Source: Desulfatirhabdium sp040755275
Lineage (GTDB): Bacteria; Desulfobacterota; Desulfobacteria; Desulfobacterales; Desulfatirhabdiaceae
Length of the DNA: 44,014 nt
Reading direction: 5' to 3'
Assembly: GCA_040755275.1 (NCBI GenBank)
Contig: JBFMBE010000008.1
Span: 1 to 44,014, forward strand
In this document: piece after piece, positions 32,600 to 40,219 of the stretch
Layout: the number at the start of each line of letters is the position of its first letter
Position numbering within the stretch: position 1 is the stretch's first letter
Notes under the pieces: generated by a model
Told to the model about the DNA's origin: nothing
Databases searched by the model: none
The model's input: the letters and a program-made list of their open reading frames with translations, nothing else
Position numbers and translations under genes: made by a program

Positions 32600-33919
32600 T
32601 CAACTATTTGGGATATCCAGGACAGGGGCTACAGCCTCCCGGACCTCACCGATGTGCACAGGCAGAGTAATAGTGAACACCGTCCCTTCATTCAATCTGC
32701 TTTCCACGGCAATCGTTCCCTCGTGCTCTTGAAGAATGCCGTAGGCCAAGGACAATCCGAGCCCCGTACCATTTTGATGTTGTTTTGTCGTAAAAAATGG
32801 ATCGAAAATTTTGCCGAGATCCTCTTCCCGAATACCGATTCCCGTATCAGCCACCCGAATCCGTACCAAGCCGCTCCATCCTCTGTCCGGCTTTGCGGAA
32901 TCCGGAAGGAATCGTGCCTCCAGGGTCAATGTACCGCCATCCGGCATGGCGTCCCGAGCATTGGAAAACAGAATCACGAATACCTGGGCAATGGCATCGG
33001 GATTGCCGTAGAGCAAGGGCAAATCCGTTTCGACCTGAAGATTCCACTGGATACGATCGTTCCGTCGTTCGTGGCCGAACAATCGAACCACACGGTCAAT
33101 CACTTCATGGATCGAAAACGTCTCTTTGCGACTTTCGATCGGTCGCGAAAACCGATAGAGGCTGTTGACGATTCCCGCAATCCGCTCCACCTGATCCTGA
33201 ATGACGTCCAGGTATTGCTTCGATTTGTCATCCAGGGTTGGATGCATCTGCAACAACTGGACATACCCGGAAAGGATATTCAGGGGATTGAGGATTTCAT
33301 GAGAAGCACCGGCCGTCAACCGCCCGATCGAGGCCAGTTTTTCGGCCTGAAGGATCTGATGCTGGGCGCGCTGTAAATGTTCATGCTCCTTTCGCAACCG
33401 GTCGTACAAGAGAAAGTTATCCATGACCAGCGCACACTGCTTGGCCAACATGCCCAAGACCCTGATATTTTCATGGGTGATCAGGCTCTCGTCGATGGAT
33501 GTCACCACAACGACCATCCCGAGTATATGGCGGATGGTAACCAGTGGCAGCATGATCAGGGTTTTGTTGTTCTTCAGAAACAGCGCCGGAACCAGTGCCG
33601 GTTTCCTTCGCTTGATCACCCAGGCGAACATACCGCATGCAATCTGCAGATCCACTTCCTTTGGGACGCTTTCAGCGATGGATATCGGATCGGCATGTTT
33701 CAGAACAAATTCTTGCGACGTCTCGTCCACGAGAAACAGGGCACATCCATCGAGGTGAATGGCATTTTGGATTTCGGCTGAAAATACACGCCAGATCTGG
33801 CTGATATTCGACGTAATATCCACCCGATCCTGGAGTTGTGTAATCTCCTCCATCCGGTCGACGAACTCCAGAATGGCCTTGTACCCTTTTTCCAAATTGT
33901 TCACTTGACGATCACCCAT
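32600..33919 (-). CDS. Cytosolic GAF-domain sensor histidine kinase
   Basis: 439 residues, no membrane segment. A GAF-like sensor domain (about 30-170; HLDGCALFLVDETSQEFVLK, later KQCALVMDNFLLYDRL) joins a short coiled coil to a HisKA dimerisation domain with the phosphorylated H207 in AGASHEILNPLN. The ATPase domain has FSNARDAMPDGG, VADTGIGI, FDPFFTT and GTGLGLSLAYGI. It is an orthodox kinase, with no receiver of its own; the REC-STAS protein is the likely partner. The ligand of the GAF domain cannot be read from the sequence. Confidence 0.92.
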   Translation of the reverse strand: MGDRQVNNLEKGYKAILEFVDRMEEITQLQDRVDITSNISQIWRVFSAEIQNAIHLDGCALFLVDETSQEFVLKHADPISIAESVPKEVDLQIACGMFAWVIKRRKPALVPALFLKNNKTLIMLPLVTIRHILGMVVVVTSIDESLITHENIRVLGMLAKQCALVMDNFLLYDRLRKEHEHLQRAQHQILQAEKLASIGRLTAGASHEILNPLNILSGYVQLLQMHPTLDDKSKQYLDVIQDQVERIAGIVNSLYRFSRPIESRKETFSIHEVIDRVVRLFGHERRNDRIQWNLQVETDLPLLYGNPDAIAQVFVILFSNARDAMPDGGTLTLEARFLPDSAKPDRGWSGLVRIRVADTGIGIREEDLGKIFDPFFTTKQHQNGTGLGLSLAYGILQEHEGTIAVESRLNEGTVFTITLPVHIGEVREAVAPVLDIPNS

Positions 33920-33935
33920 GTATCGGACATTTCAG

Positions 33936-34811
33936 TCAGATCGAATGCTCGGCAGCCTTGGTCGCAACAAGGACGGAACTGATATCGGAAAACGTCTGGT
34001 CGATTTCTTGAAGCAAGTAATCGATCACCTGAGAGGAAAAATTGAATCGGCCCCAAACCTCCATATCCAGCGGCGTCATGCGTTCATCCCCGCCTGAACC
34101 CAGTCCCAGGGCACGACAAAAAATATCGGCCACATGAACGACTGCGGTTTCATCCACGAATCGCCCGGCTTTGATTGGATGGTGATGGTGTGCAATGATA
34201 TGGCTCAATTTTGTGGGAAGATTCCATTTTTCGGCCAGCAGCCTTCCTACCTCCGTATGCGTGAATCCCAGAACCTGCTCTTCTGCCTGATAGATGGTTA
34301 TGGGTTCATCACGGGTTTTCTGAACGGCCTGTTCGAACTCCTGGGGCATGATCATCATTTCGACGATCTTACCGATGTCGTGCAACAGACCAGCGACGAA
34401 AAGCTCCTCCACCTGCTCGCTCTTGAGAAACCCTCCGATGGCCTTGGCCCCAATGGCGCAACCGAGGGAATGATCCCAGAACTTTTCCTGCAGTTCCTTG
34501 TTGGCTTTGTATTTGTTGGAAAACAGATCGAAGACGGATGTGGTCAGCAACAGATTGCGGATCGCATCGAAGCCCAACAAAACGATCGCACCGGTTACCG
34601 TCGAAATTTTCTGAGGAAAGCCGTAGAAGGAGGAATTGACGAGTTTGAGCAGTCTGGCGGTCAGCACCTGGTCGTCCGTGATGACCTTGGCCAGATCTTT
34701 GGCGGAAGTCTTGGGATTGTTGACCAGTTCGGAAATCCGGAGAATGGTACGAGGCAGTGTAGGCAGATCGTTGATGCGCTGGATGACGTTTTTAAGATGC
34801 TGGGGTACCAT
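33936..34811 (-). CDS. HDOD-domain signalling protein
   Basis: 291 residues, HDOD domain over about 10-210: LPTLPRTILRISELVNNPKT, VITDDQVLTARLLKLVNSSF, YGFPQKISTVTGAIVLLGFD, with LHDIGKIVEMMIM later and HIIAHHHHP near 205. HDOD proteins are relatives of HD-GYP enzymes and usually act as scaffolds in signalling and motility, not as phosphodiesterases. The gene overlaps the preceding small gene by 20 bases, so the two are coupled. It precedes the kinase gene by 16 bases. Confidence 0.9.
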   Translation of the reverse strand: MVPQHLKNVIQRINDLPTLPRTILRISELVNNPKTSAKDLAKVITDDQVLTARLLKLVNSSFYGFPQKISTVTGAIVLLGFDAIRNLLLTTSVFDLFSNKYKANKELQEKFWDHSLGCAIGAKAIGGFLKSEQVEELFVAGLLHDIGKIVEMMIMPQEFEQAVQKTRDEPITIYQAEEQVLGFTHTEVGRLLAEKWNLPTKLSHIIAHHHHPIKAGRFVDETAVVHVADIFCRALGLGSGGDERMTPLDMEVWGRFNFSSQVIDYLLQEIDQTFSDISSVLVATKAAEHSI

Positions 34812-35148
34812 GCTCCGTTTCTCTTCGTAGAAGGCGTCGTTTGATCTGTTTTCCAGCCAAGCGCATGATTTCCATCATCAAGGGATGATCCGCTACATTT
34901 GCAAACCTGTTTTCCAGTTCACGATCAATGGCTTCCTGAAGCGCATCGGCATTCTGCACTGGAAACGCCGCTTCGGATGAATGGCTGCCGTCGATCCAGA
35001 TCTCACCCACCCCCCACGAACGCAACATATGAATATTGCGCTCCGTCAACTCCACCCGCTCCCTCAGGAGCAACATATTCTGAAGGTTGTTGACCGGCTT
35101 GGCAAGCACCATTCCCGGCCTGGCCTTTTCCAGATCGATCCGGATCAT
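34792..35148 (-). CDS. Small conserved protein resembling the N-terminal domain of HD-GYP proteins
   Basis: 118 residues from ATG 35148 (AAAGG upstream; a TTG at 35169 is in frame). The first 62 residues, with IRIDLEKARPGMVLAKPVNN, LLLRERVELTERNIHMLRSW and GVGEIWIDG, resemble the small beta-rich domain often found before HD-GYP or HDOD domains. Here it is a separate protein, encoded directly before and overlapping an HDOD gene, so the two probably act as one unit. The C-terminal half is helical and basic. I know of no function. Confidence 0.7.
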   Translation of the reverse strand: MIRIDLEKARPGMVLAKPVNNLQNMLLLRERVELTERNIHMLRSWGVGEIWIDGSHSSEAAFPVQNADALQEAIDRELENRFANVADHPLMMEIMRLAGKQIKRRLLRRETEHGTPAS

Positions 35149-35296
35149 ATGATGAGCCTTTGTCTTCAAAATCCCCTTCCGATTCCACCCTTGAGGTTCT
35201 TTTCATACCCCGATATTCTTTTTAGGTCAAACATTCTTTAATCGGGATTCAGTCGTCCGAAATCGATCGACGATCATACCGCAGACCGCCGCCTTC

Positions 35297-35692
35297 TCAC
35301 ACCCGTTCATCAAACAGGATACCCACCATCTGATCCAGCTTTGCAACGACATCCAGAAAGCTTTCGGGCGGAATTTCCCGGATCACTTTTCCGGTCTTCT
35401 CCTCGACGACTTTGATGACGGTTCGCCCCGTTTCTTTGTGCTGTGTGAATTGCAACCCGACGGTTTGCAATTTATCGAGGTTTTTTTCGAGCTTTCCCAG
35501 GAGCTGCCGAATGATCTCCTCCTCTTTTTGAGGTTGTTTTCGGTTCTGCTCCTGAGCCTGGATCGCGACCGTCCTTTCGACAGGCTTGACCTTTTCATGA
35601 TCCGGAATCCATCCCGGCGGGTAGTTCTGCGTCGTCACATCCGTAAAACCGGTCTGATAACGCTGGGTCCGTGTCACCTGAATCGCATCCAT
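35297..35692 (-). CDS. flaG: FlaG-family protein
   Basis: 131 residues from ATG 35692, which follows AAGGAGG (an upstream in-frame start at 35710 would place the site inside the gene). The C-terminal half has the FlaG pattern: LDKLQTVGLQFTQHKETGRT, VIKVVEEKTGKVIREIPPES, then FLDVVAKLDQMVGILFDERV. FlaG proteins affect filament length in several bacteria. It follows fliS by 71 bases. Confidence 0.9.
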   Translation of the reverse strand: MDAIQVTRTQRYQTGFTDVTTQNYPPGWIPDHEKVKPVERTVAIQAQEQNRKQPQKEEEIIRQLLGKLEKNLDKLQTVGLQFTQHKETGRTVIKVVEEKTGKVIREIPPESFLDVVAKLDQMVGILFDERV

Positions 35693-35763
35693 ATCGTCCT
35701 CCTTGACCACTTGTATCGGCTTTCTCTCCGTCGAAGCCGATCGACGTCAATCTTCTCACCCCG

Positions 35764-36213
35764 TCACGCGGCAACACTCAGCCCTTTTGTCATTTGGGCA
35801 TAGGTTCCTGTTGCAGTCCCCATCGCGGAAGGCTGTACAACAGATCTCTGGTGAATGGCCCCCTCGAAGCCTTCCTTGATCTGACAGATCACCGTTTCCA
35901 CTTCATCCAGAATTCCGGCGTCATTTCGGAGGTTGGCCAGCGTCAGCCGATACATCATGTACCGATACAAGGCGGAAAGGTTCTGAGCCAGCTCGCCTCC
36001 GACTTCCCGATCCAAGGCACAATCCAATTCGGTGAGAATATCGATCACCCGGGAAATGCTTTCGCCCTTGATCCGAGGATTTTCGAGTTCCATTCCGTTT
36101 CGGGCAAACCCTAAAAAACGAATGGCACCTTCAAGGAGTTTCAATAAAATCCGCTCCTTGCTTTCCACTGCCGTCGCCACTTTGCTGTATGCACCCAATC
36201 CTGCGTATGCCAT
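35764..36213 (-). CDS. fliS: Flagellin export chaperone FliS
   Basis: 149 residues, all-helical. The start YAGLGAYSKVATAVESKERI, then LLKLLEGAIRFLGFARNGME, and LAQNLSALYRYMMYRLTLAN in the third helix are typical of FliS, which caps the flagellin C-terminus before export. Start ATG 36213 follows GAGGGAGG. It lies between fliD and flaG. Confidence 0.95.
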   Translation of the reverse strand: MAYAGLGAYSKVATAVESKERILLKLLEGAIRFLGFARNGMELENPRIKGESISRVIDILTELDCALDREVGGELAQNLSALYRYMMYRLTLANLRNDAGILDEVETVICQIKEGFEGAIHQRSVVQPSAMGTATGTYAQMTKGLSVAA

Positions 36214-36285
36214 TTCGTTTCCTCCCTCTGTAATCGATTTGCTCCATTCAACACCGTCAGCCGACGGCCTCGGTCGAACCCAACC

Positions 36286-37716
36286 TTATTTCTTGGACAT
36301 TGCACTATTCAGATTTTCCAGCGCCGACAATTGCTGCGTCAGTGAATCCGACAACCCCTGATATTTCCCCAGCAGCAGTTCCAGAGACGAAAATTGTTTC
36401 TTCAATCGGGTCTCTGTATTTTCAGCTCGTTTCGTCAGCCGGGAAATCTGGGATTCCATGCTGTCGATGGTTTTCTGAACTCCGTTGGTCCGAATGCTCA
36501 GAATGCCGCTGGTGGCACTCAGCAAAGAATCAACGCTTTTGGCGATCTTGACCGCGAATCCTTCCGAACCGGTGGTTTGCTGGGTGAAAAAGCCGGCGAC
36601 TGCATCGAAGTTTTCGGTCAGCTTCGCGTTGAATGTCGTCGAATCCATCTCCAGATGGCCTTCGTCGTTGGTTGTAATCCCCAATTCCGCAAGGCGGCTG
36701 AACCCGGATGCAATACCTGGGACGGTTCTCGATAACAGATCCCGCATGGTTCGATCGATCGTTCGGGTCGTCGCATCGGCAAAGAGGGTCCCTGCTTGAT
36801 CGGTGGCTGGATCATAGAGCTGGGCTTCCTTCAGAAAATCCGCAAGCTCATTGTATGCATCGATCAAGGCGTTCACCCGCGAGGTAAACAGGGTATCGTT
36901 TCTTCCGACGGTTAACTTCACGGTTTCGCCAACGGCGGCGCTTTTCAGATACATCGTGACTCCGGGGATCACATCCTCGACGGTGTTCGACGACCGTTTG
37001 ATGTTTTCGACGCCGTCGACCGTCATCCTGGCATCCGCTGCCGCCTGGGTCTGAAGCAGATTTTCCGTGGCCCCTTGGCGGTACACCAATCGAGAAAGCC
37101 CTGAATCGTCGAGATTTTCCGGATCGTCCACACTGGATGTCCCACTTTCCATGACCGTCAAATCGATGACATTGGCCTCACCGGTTTTCTGGCTCGTCAG
37201 GGTCAGATAGGAGGAGGTGCCGTCATTGATCACATTGGCTACAACATCCCTCTGTTCCCGATTGATGGCCTCGGCGACCTGGGTCAGGGTATCCGTGGCA
37301 TTGACATCGATGGCCGTAGCCGCACCGGATCCGAGCTTGAGATAGATCGTCCCAGCCCCAAGAACCTCCGAGGCCCCGAACCCCTGGCTTCTCAACTGTT
37401 GCACCTGGGCCATCTGCTGCACCTGGACCGAATAGGTTCCTTTGACCGCCGTGGTCTCGGCATCGGCGGTCACGACGGCGGAATTGCTGGATGTCACGGA
37501 ATAGGTTGTAATGTCGCTCAGGCTGTCGAGATTGCGAGCGGCACTCCGCACTCCGGACAGCAGGCTTTTGAGCTGACCATAGGCGGAAAGCTTCACATTG
37601 TAAGCCGCTTCTTTTTTTTGGAGCTGGGTGATCGGTTTTTTTTCGATATCCATCAGCTTGCTGATGATGGATTCCGTATCGAGCCCTGAAACCAGCCCAC
37701 TCACTGAAAATGCCAT
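36286..37716 (-). CDS. fliD: Filament cap protein FliD (HAP2)
   Basis: 476 residues. The N-terminus SGLVSGLDTESIISKLMDIE with KKPITQLQKKEAAYNVKLSA is the FliD_N signature. The C-terminal part has ITTNDEGHLEMDSTTFNAKL and a final coiled coil (RLTKRAENTETRLKKQFSSL). FliD pentamers cap the filament tip and fold flagellin. Start ATG 37716 follows AAGGGG. Upstream lie a sigma-28-type promoter, a terminator hairpin and a sigma-54-type promoter, in that order away from the gene. Confidence 0.96.
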   Translation of the reverse strand: MAFSVSGLVSGLDTESIISKLMDIEKKPITQLQKKEAAYNVKLSAYGQLKSLLSGVRSAARNLDSLSDITTYSVTSSNSAVVTADAETTAVKGTYSVQVQQMAQVQQLRSQGFGASEVLGAGTIYLKLGSGAATAIDVNATDTLTQVAEAINREQRDVVANVINDGTSSYLTLTSQKTGEANVIDLTVMESGTSSVDDPENLDDSGLSRLVYRQGATENLLQTQAAADARMTVDGVENIKRSSNTVEDVIPGVTMYLKSAAVGETVKLTVGRNDTLFTSRVNALIDAYNELADFLKEAQLYDPATDQAGTLFADATTRTIDRTMRDLLSRTVPGIASGFSRLAELGITTNDEGHLEMDSTTFNAKLTENFDAVAGFFTQQTTGSEGFAVKIAKSVDSLLSATSGILSIRTNGVQKTIDSMESQISRLTKRAENTETRLKKQFSSLELLLGKYQGLSDSLTQQLSALENLNSAMSKK

Positions 37717-37760
37717 AAGTCACCCCTTTTCCTTCATCATGCAACGCCTTTTGATTCATG

Positions 37761-37788
37761 ATATCGGCCGAACGAATGAAAAACTTGA
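37761..37788 (-). promoter_or_regulatory. Sigma-28 promoter for fliD
   Basis: On the minus strand TCAA, 16 bases, then GCCGATAT. The -10 matches GCCGATAA at 7 of 8 positions; the -35 matches TAAA at 3 of 4. The same TCAA -35 appears in both fliC2 promoters. The leader to the fliD ATG would be about 38 bases. It lies directly after the flagellin terminator. Confidence 0.68.
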
Positions 37789-37790
37789 AC

Positions 37791-37836
37791 AAAAAAATCC
37801 GGCCGGAACGATCTGTGGGTTCGATTCCGGCCGGAT
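37791..37836 (-). terminator. Intrinsic terminator after fliC1
   Basis: ATCCGGCCGGAA (37797-37808) pairs perfectly with TTCCGGCCGGAT (37825-37836), 12 base pairs around a 16-base loop. The A-run at 37791-37797 gives a U-run on the minus strand. It is 84 bases past the fliC1 stop. It also lies between the sigma-54-type site at 37888 and fliD. Confidence 0.92.
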
Positions 37837-37887
37837 CAGGAAAGCCGGCAGGAACCTGCACGATCCTGTTGATCCAGAATCTTTTAT

Positions 37888-37903
37888 TGCAAATTCACTG
37901 CCA
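37888..37903 (-). promoter_or_regulatory. Sigma-54-type promoter upstream of fliD
   Basis: On the minus strand it reads TGGCAGTGAATTTGCA: five of six bases of the -24 box and a perfect TTGCA, with exact GG-N10-GC spacing. It lies between the fliC1 stop and the terminator hairpin, so a transcript from here would pass through that hairpin about 40 bases after its start before reaching fliD. Confidence 0.65.
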
Positions 37904-37919
37904 GAGTAAAAGGTTCACG

Positions 37920-39797
37920 TTACTGGAGCAGGGAGAGCACCTGCTGCGGGAGTTGTTTGGCCTGGGCGAGCATGGCCACACCGGCCTGAGACAGGATCTG
38001 GGCCTTGGTCATGTCGGCCGTTTCCTTGGCGAAGTCTGCATCGAGGATGCGTCCGTTGGCTGCAGACAGATTCTCGGAAACGTTCATCAGGTTGGAGATC
38101 GTCGAATCGAGCCGGTTTTGCACCGCACCCAGCTCACCCCGGTTCTTCGAAACCTTGTTCAAGGCTTCGTCGATCCGCTGGATGGCGTTGTTGGCATTGG
38201 CCAGAGACATTACACTCAAGCCAGCCCCCACGGCTTCGGCGCTTCCGCCCTGCTCCGTAAATCCGGCATTAGCTGCTCCTGAGCCTCCGATGACAATATC
38301 CGAACCGGTCTCCGATGTCAGGGTAATGGTACCTCGATATGTGTCTGTACCACCGATCAGGCTCTTAGCATCAGTCACCTTGATATCCAAACCGGATTGC
38401 GAGGTCAAAATCAGTTTGCCATCCGCCCCTGCGGTTGCAACAACACCCTGGACGCTGCTGTTGATGGCCGTTATGACATCCTCGATATCCTCTGCAGCCG
38501 TCAAATCCACAGTCGATCCATTGATGGTCAAGTCCGTGGCAGCCAAACCCGCAGATAGAACATTGGTCATATTGACGGTCAGCTCTGTCCTCGTCAATGC
38601 TTCCGCCCGAACACCGGTCTCGGCCGTCTTTGCATTGATGGCCGCAGCCTTGTCTCCAGCACTCGAGCTGTTCGATGCACCGATCGTTACCCCGTTGATC
38701 ACCAGATCACCTTCGGCCAGGGCAACCGCGGAAACCGCCCCACCGGTGACGCTGTCAGCTCCGGTAGATGCGTTGAATCCCCACCTGTTCAGTTTCGCCG
38801 TATTGCCGCCGGTCGCCGTGATTTGAATGTCTTCCCCGTTGTCATCCTTTAGGGAGAGATACCCCCCATAGGTTTTAGCGGTAAAACCGGTATTGGTGGT
38901 TGTCCCACCAATCTCGATGTTCTCCCCCGTATCGTTGCTCAGAGTGATCGATTTATCGGAATTCAACGTCGCCACAACACCGGGAGCATCCCGATTGATA
39001 TTGTTCACCAATTCTTCCATACTACCGGAATCGGCAATGGTCTTCCCGTTGATCGTAAGCCCGCTCACAATTCCGGAAACCCCGCTTGTACCCCGATAGG
39101 TGTTATAGGCTGTCGCCGTAACCCCGGTCTGGCTGGTTTTGGCATTGATCGCTGCTGCTGCAGCCTTCGCTGTGGCGGCGCTCGCTGCATCGATAGCAAT
39201 ACCATTGATCGTAAGCCCTGTAGCTGCTGTCCCCGACGTTGTGACCCGACCGCTGTTCAACTCGCCCAGCGCCGAATACCCGTTCAAATTCAGGTCGCGC
39301 GTCTTGACACTCTGTAGATTCACCGCAATGGTCTGACCGGCGTTGGCGCCGATCTGAAACTTCTTCGTACCTGCCGAACCGTCCAGCAAGTTGATCCCGT
39401 TGAACTGTGTCGATGCCGCAATCCGATCGATTTCGGCATAGAGCTGGTCCACTTCGTCCTGGAGGGAGGCTCTGTCCGAAGCGGTGTTCGTGTCGTTGGA
39501 AGCCTGAACGGCAAGCTCCCGCATCCGCTGCAGAAGGTTCGTCACTTCCTGCATCGCACCTTCCGAGGTTTGCAATAGAGAAATTCCGTCGTTGGCGTTT
39601 CGTACGGCCTGATCCAGACCGCGCACTTGGGCAGTAAACCGCGTGGAAATGGCGAGTCCGGCTGCATCGTCTTTGGCGCTGTTGATGCGAAGGCCGGAGG
39701 ACAACCGTTGAAGGGAACGATTCAGCATATTCTGTGTTTTCACCAGATTACGCTGAGCATTAAGCGAGGGGATATTCGTATTGATCGTCATTGCCAT
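37920..39797 (-). CDS. fliC: Flagellin FliC, copy 1
   Basis: 625 residues. Conserved ends: N-terminal NTNIPSLNAQRNLVKTQNML with LQRMRELAVQASNDTNTASD (about 89-108), C-terminal LSQAGVAMLAQAKQLPQQV. Between them are four related segments of Flagellin_IN type (about 194-235, 246-298, 364-402, 422-475), each with a (L/V)(T/V)ING start and an AIN or NIN helix. These form the surface-exposed part. Start ATG 39797 follows AAGGAGG. From residue about 164 to near the end it appears identical to copy 2 (40220-42100); the N-terminal 160 residues differ at about 20 positions. No sigma-28 promoter is evident upstream. Confidence 0.96.
   Translation of the reverse strand: MAMTINTNIPSLNAQRNLVKTQNMLNRSLQRLSSGLRINSAKDDAAGLAISTRFTAQVRGLDQAVRNANDGISLLQTSEGAMQEVTNLLQRMRELAVQASNDTNTASDRASLQDEVDQLYAEIDRIAASTQFNGINLLDGSAGTKKFQIGANAGQTIAVNLQSVKTRDLNLNGYSALGELNSGRVTTSGTAATGLTINGIAIDAASAATAKAAAAAINAKTSQTGVTATAYNTYRGTSGVSGIVSGLTINGKTIADSGSMEELVNNINRDAPGVVATLNSDKSITLSNDTGENIEIGGTTTNTGFTAKTYGGYLSLKDDNGEDIQITATGGNTAKLNRWGFNASTGADSVTGGAVSAVALAEGDLVINGVTIGASNSSSAGDKAAAINAKTAETGVRAEALTRTELTVNMTNVLSAGLAATDLTINGSTVDLTAAEDIEDVITAINSSVQGVVATAGADGKLILTSQSGLDIKVTDAKSLIGGTDTYRGTITLTSETGSDIVIGGSGAANAGFTEQGGSAEAVGAGLSVMSLANANNAIQRIDEALNKVSKNRGELGAVQNRLDSTISNLMNVSENLSAANGRILDADFAKETADMTKAQILSQAGVAMLAQAKQLPQQVLSLLQ
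37938..39311. repeat. 1374-bp tract apparently identical to 40241-41614
   Basis: The two flagellin genes align with a constant offset of 2303 bases. From 37938/40241 to 39311/41614 I find no difference in the sequence or its translations in either direction. Differences start abruptly on both sides: the last few codons, and the N-terminal 480 bases. This is the pattern of recent gene conversion or of duplication followed by selection at the 5' end. Confidence 0.9.
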
Positions 39798-39842
39798 GGT
39801 ACATTCCTCCTTGAATGATGGCGTTTTCGGGCCTCAATGCCC
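39798..39842 (-). promoter_or_regulatory. Conserved flagellin mRNA leader, copy 1
   Basis: The 45 bases before the fliC1 ATG match those before fliC2 (42101-42145) with one mismatch, although sequence farther upstream is unrelated. The leader carries the site AAGGAGGA and a G/C-rich upstream part (GGCCCGAAAACG). AAGGA overlapping the ribosome binding site is the kind of motif CsrA binds; this is only a suggestion. The rest of the 422-base gap (39843-40219) holds a possible sigma-70-like TTGTTG-N16-TAAAAT near 39846-39873, a perfect anti-16S sequence at 39905-39915 and the hairpin at 40165-40191. Confidence 0.6.
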
Positions 39843-40164
39843 ATTTTACATCAATGACACTTTACAACAATCTATTGAAATGTGTTCCACGCACCTCGAT
39901 AGACATCACCTCCTTTCAATGTAGAAAAGACTTCAAATCGTCTGATCCCATCCTTCCGTCGTAACATCGATTCTTAGATTGACACCCTACGGTACCTGAG
40001 GCCAATATTTATATCGGTTGGAACCCCAATCCAGAATTCAGGCCATCCCATACCCGTTATAGTGATAATACCGATCCATCGATTTATCGCCCAATCGACG
40101 TTCCACCACAACAGCAAGAGGAACAACGGGTTGCGAATTCATCCATGTTCATAACACAAATCCC

Positions 40165-40191
40165 GTAGGGGCGAATCCTGTTCGCCCCTAC
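40165..40191 (-). other. Perfect 11-bp hairpin after fliC2
   Basis: GTAGGGGCGAA (40165-40175), loop tcctg, TTCGCCCCTAC (40181-40191). It lies 29 bases after the fliC2 stop. No U-run follows, so it is a transcript-end or mRNA-stabilising hairpin rather than a classical terminator. GTAGGGGCGA palindromes are common dispersed repeats in several bacterial groups. Confidence 0.6.
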
Positions 40192-40219
40192 ACTTCATGC
40201 ACGATCCATCATCGACCAA

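Noticed and set aside
35711..35718. GTATCGGC, a sigma-28-like -10 upstream of flaG
   Set aside because: No TAAA/TCAA-like -35 lies 14-17 bases away. flaG is more likely read from the fliD-fliS transcript.
38005..38826. Long plus-strand open frame of 273 codons inside fliC1, repeated at 40308-41129 inside fliC2
   Set aside because: It is the antisense of the flagellin variable domain, composed of Ala/Ser/Val/Pro from the complementary codons. It has no ribosome binding site, and its two copies exist only because the flagellin genes are duplicated.
40084..40091. TTATCGCC, a possible sigma-28 -10 upstream of fliC1
   Set aside because: No suitable -35 at any usual spacing, and it would leave a leader of nearly 290 bases.
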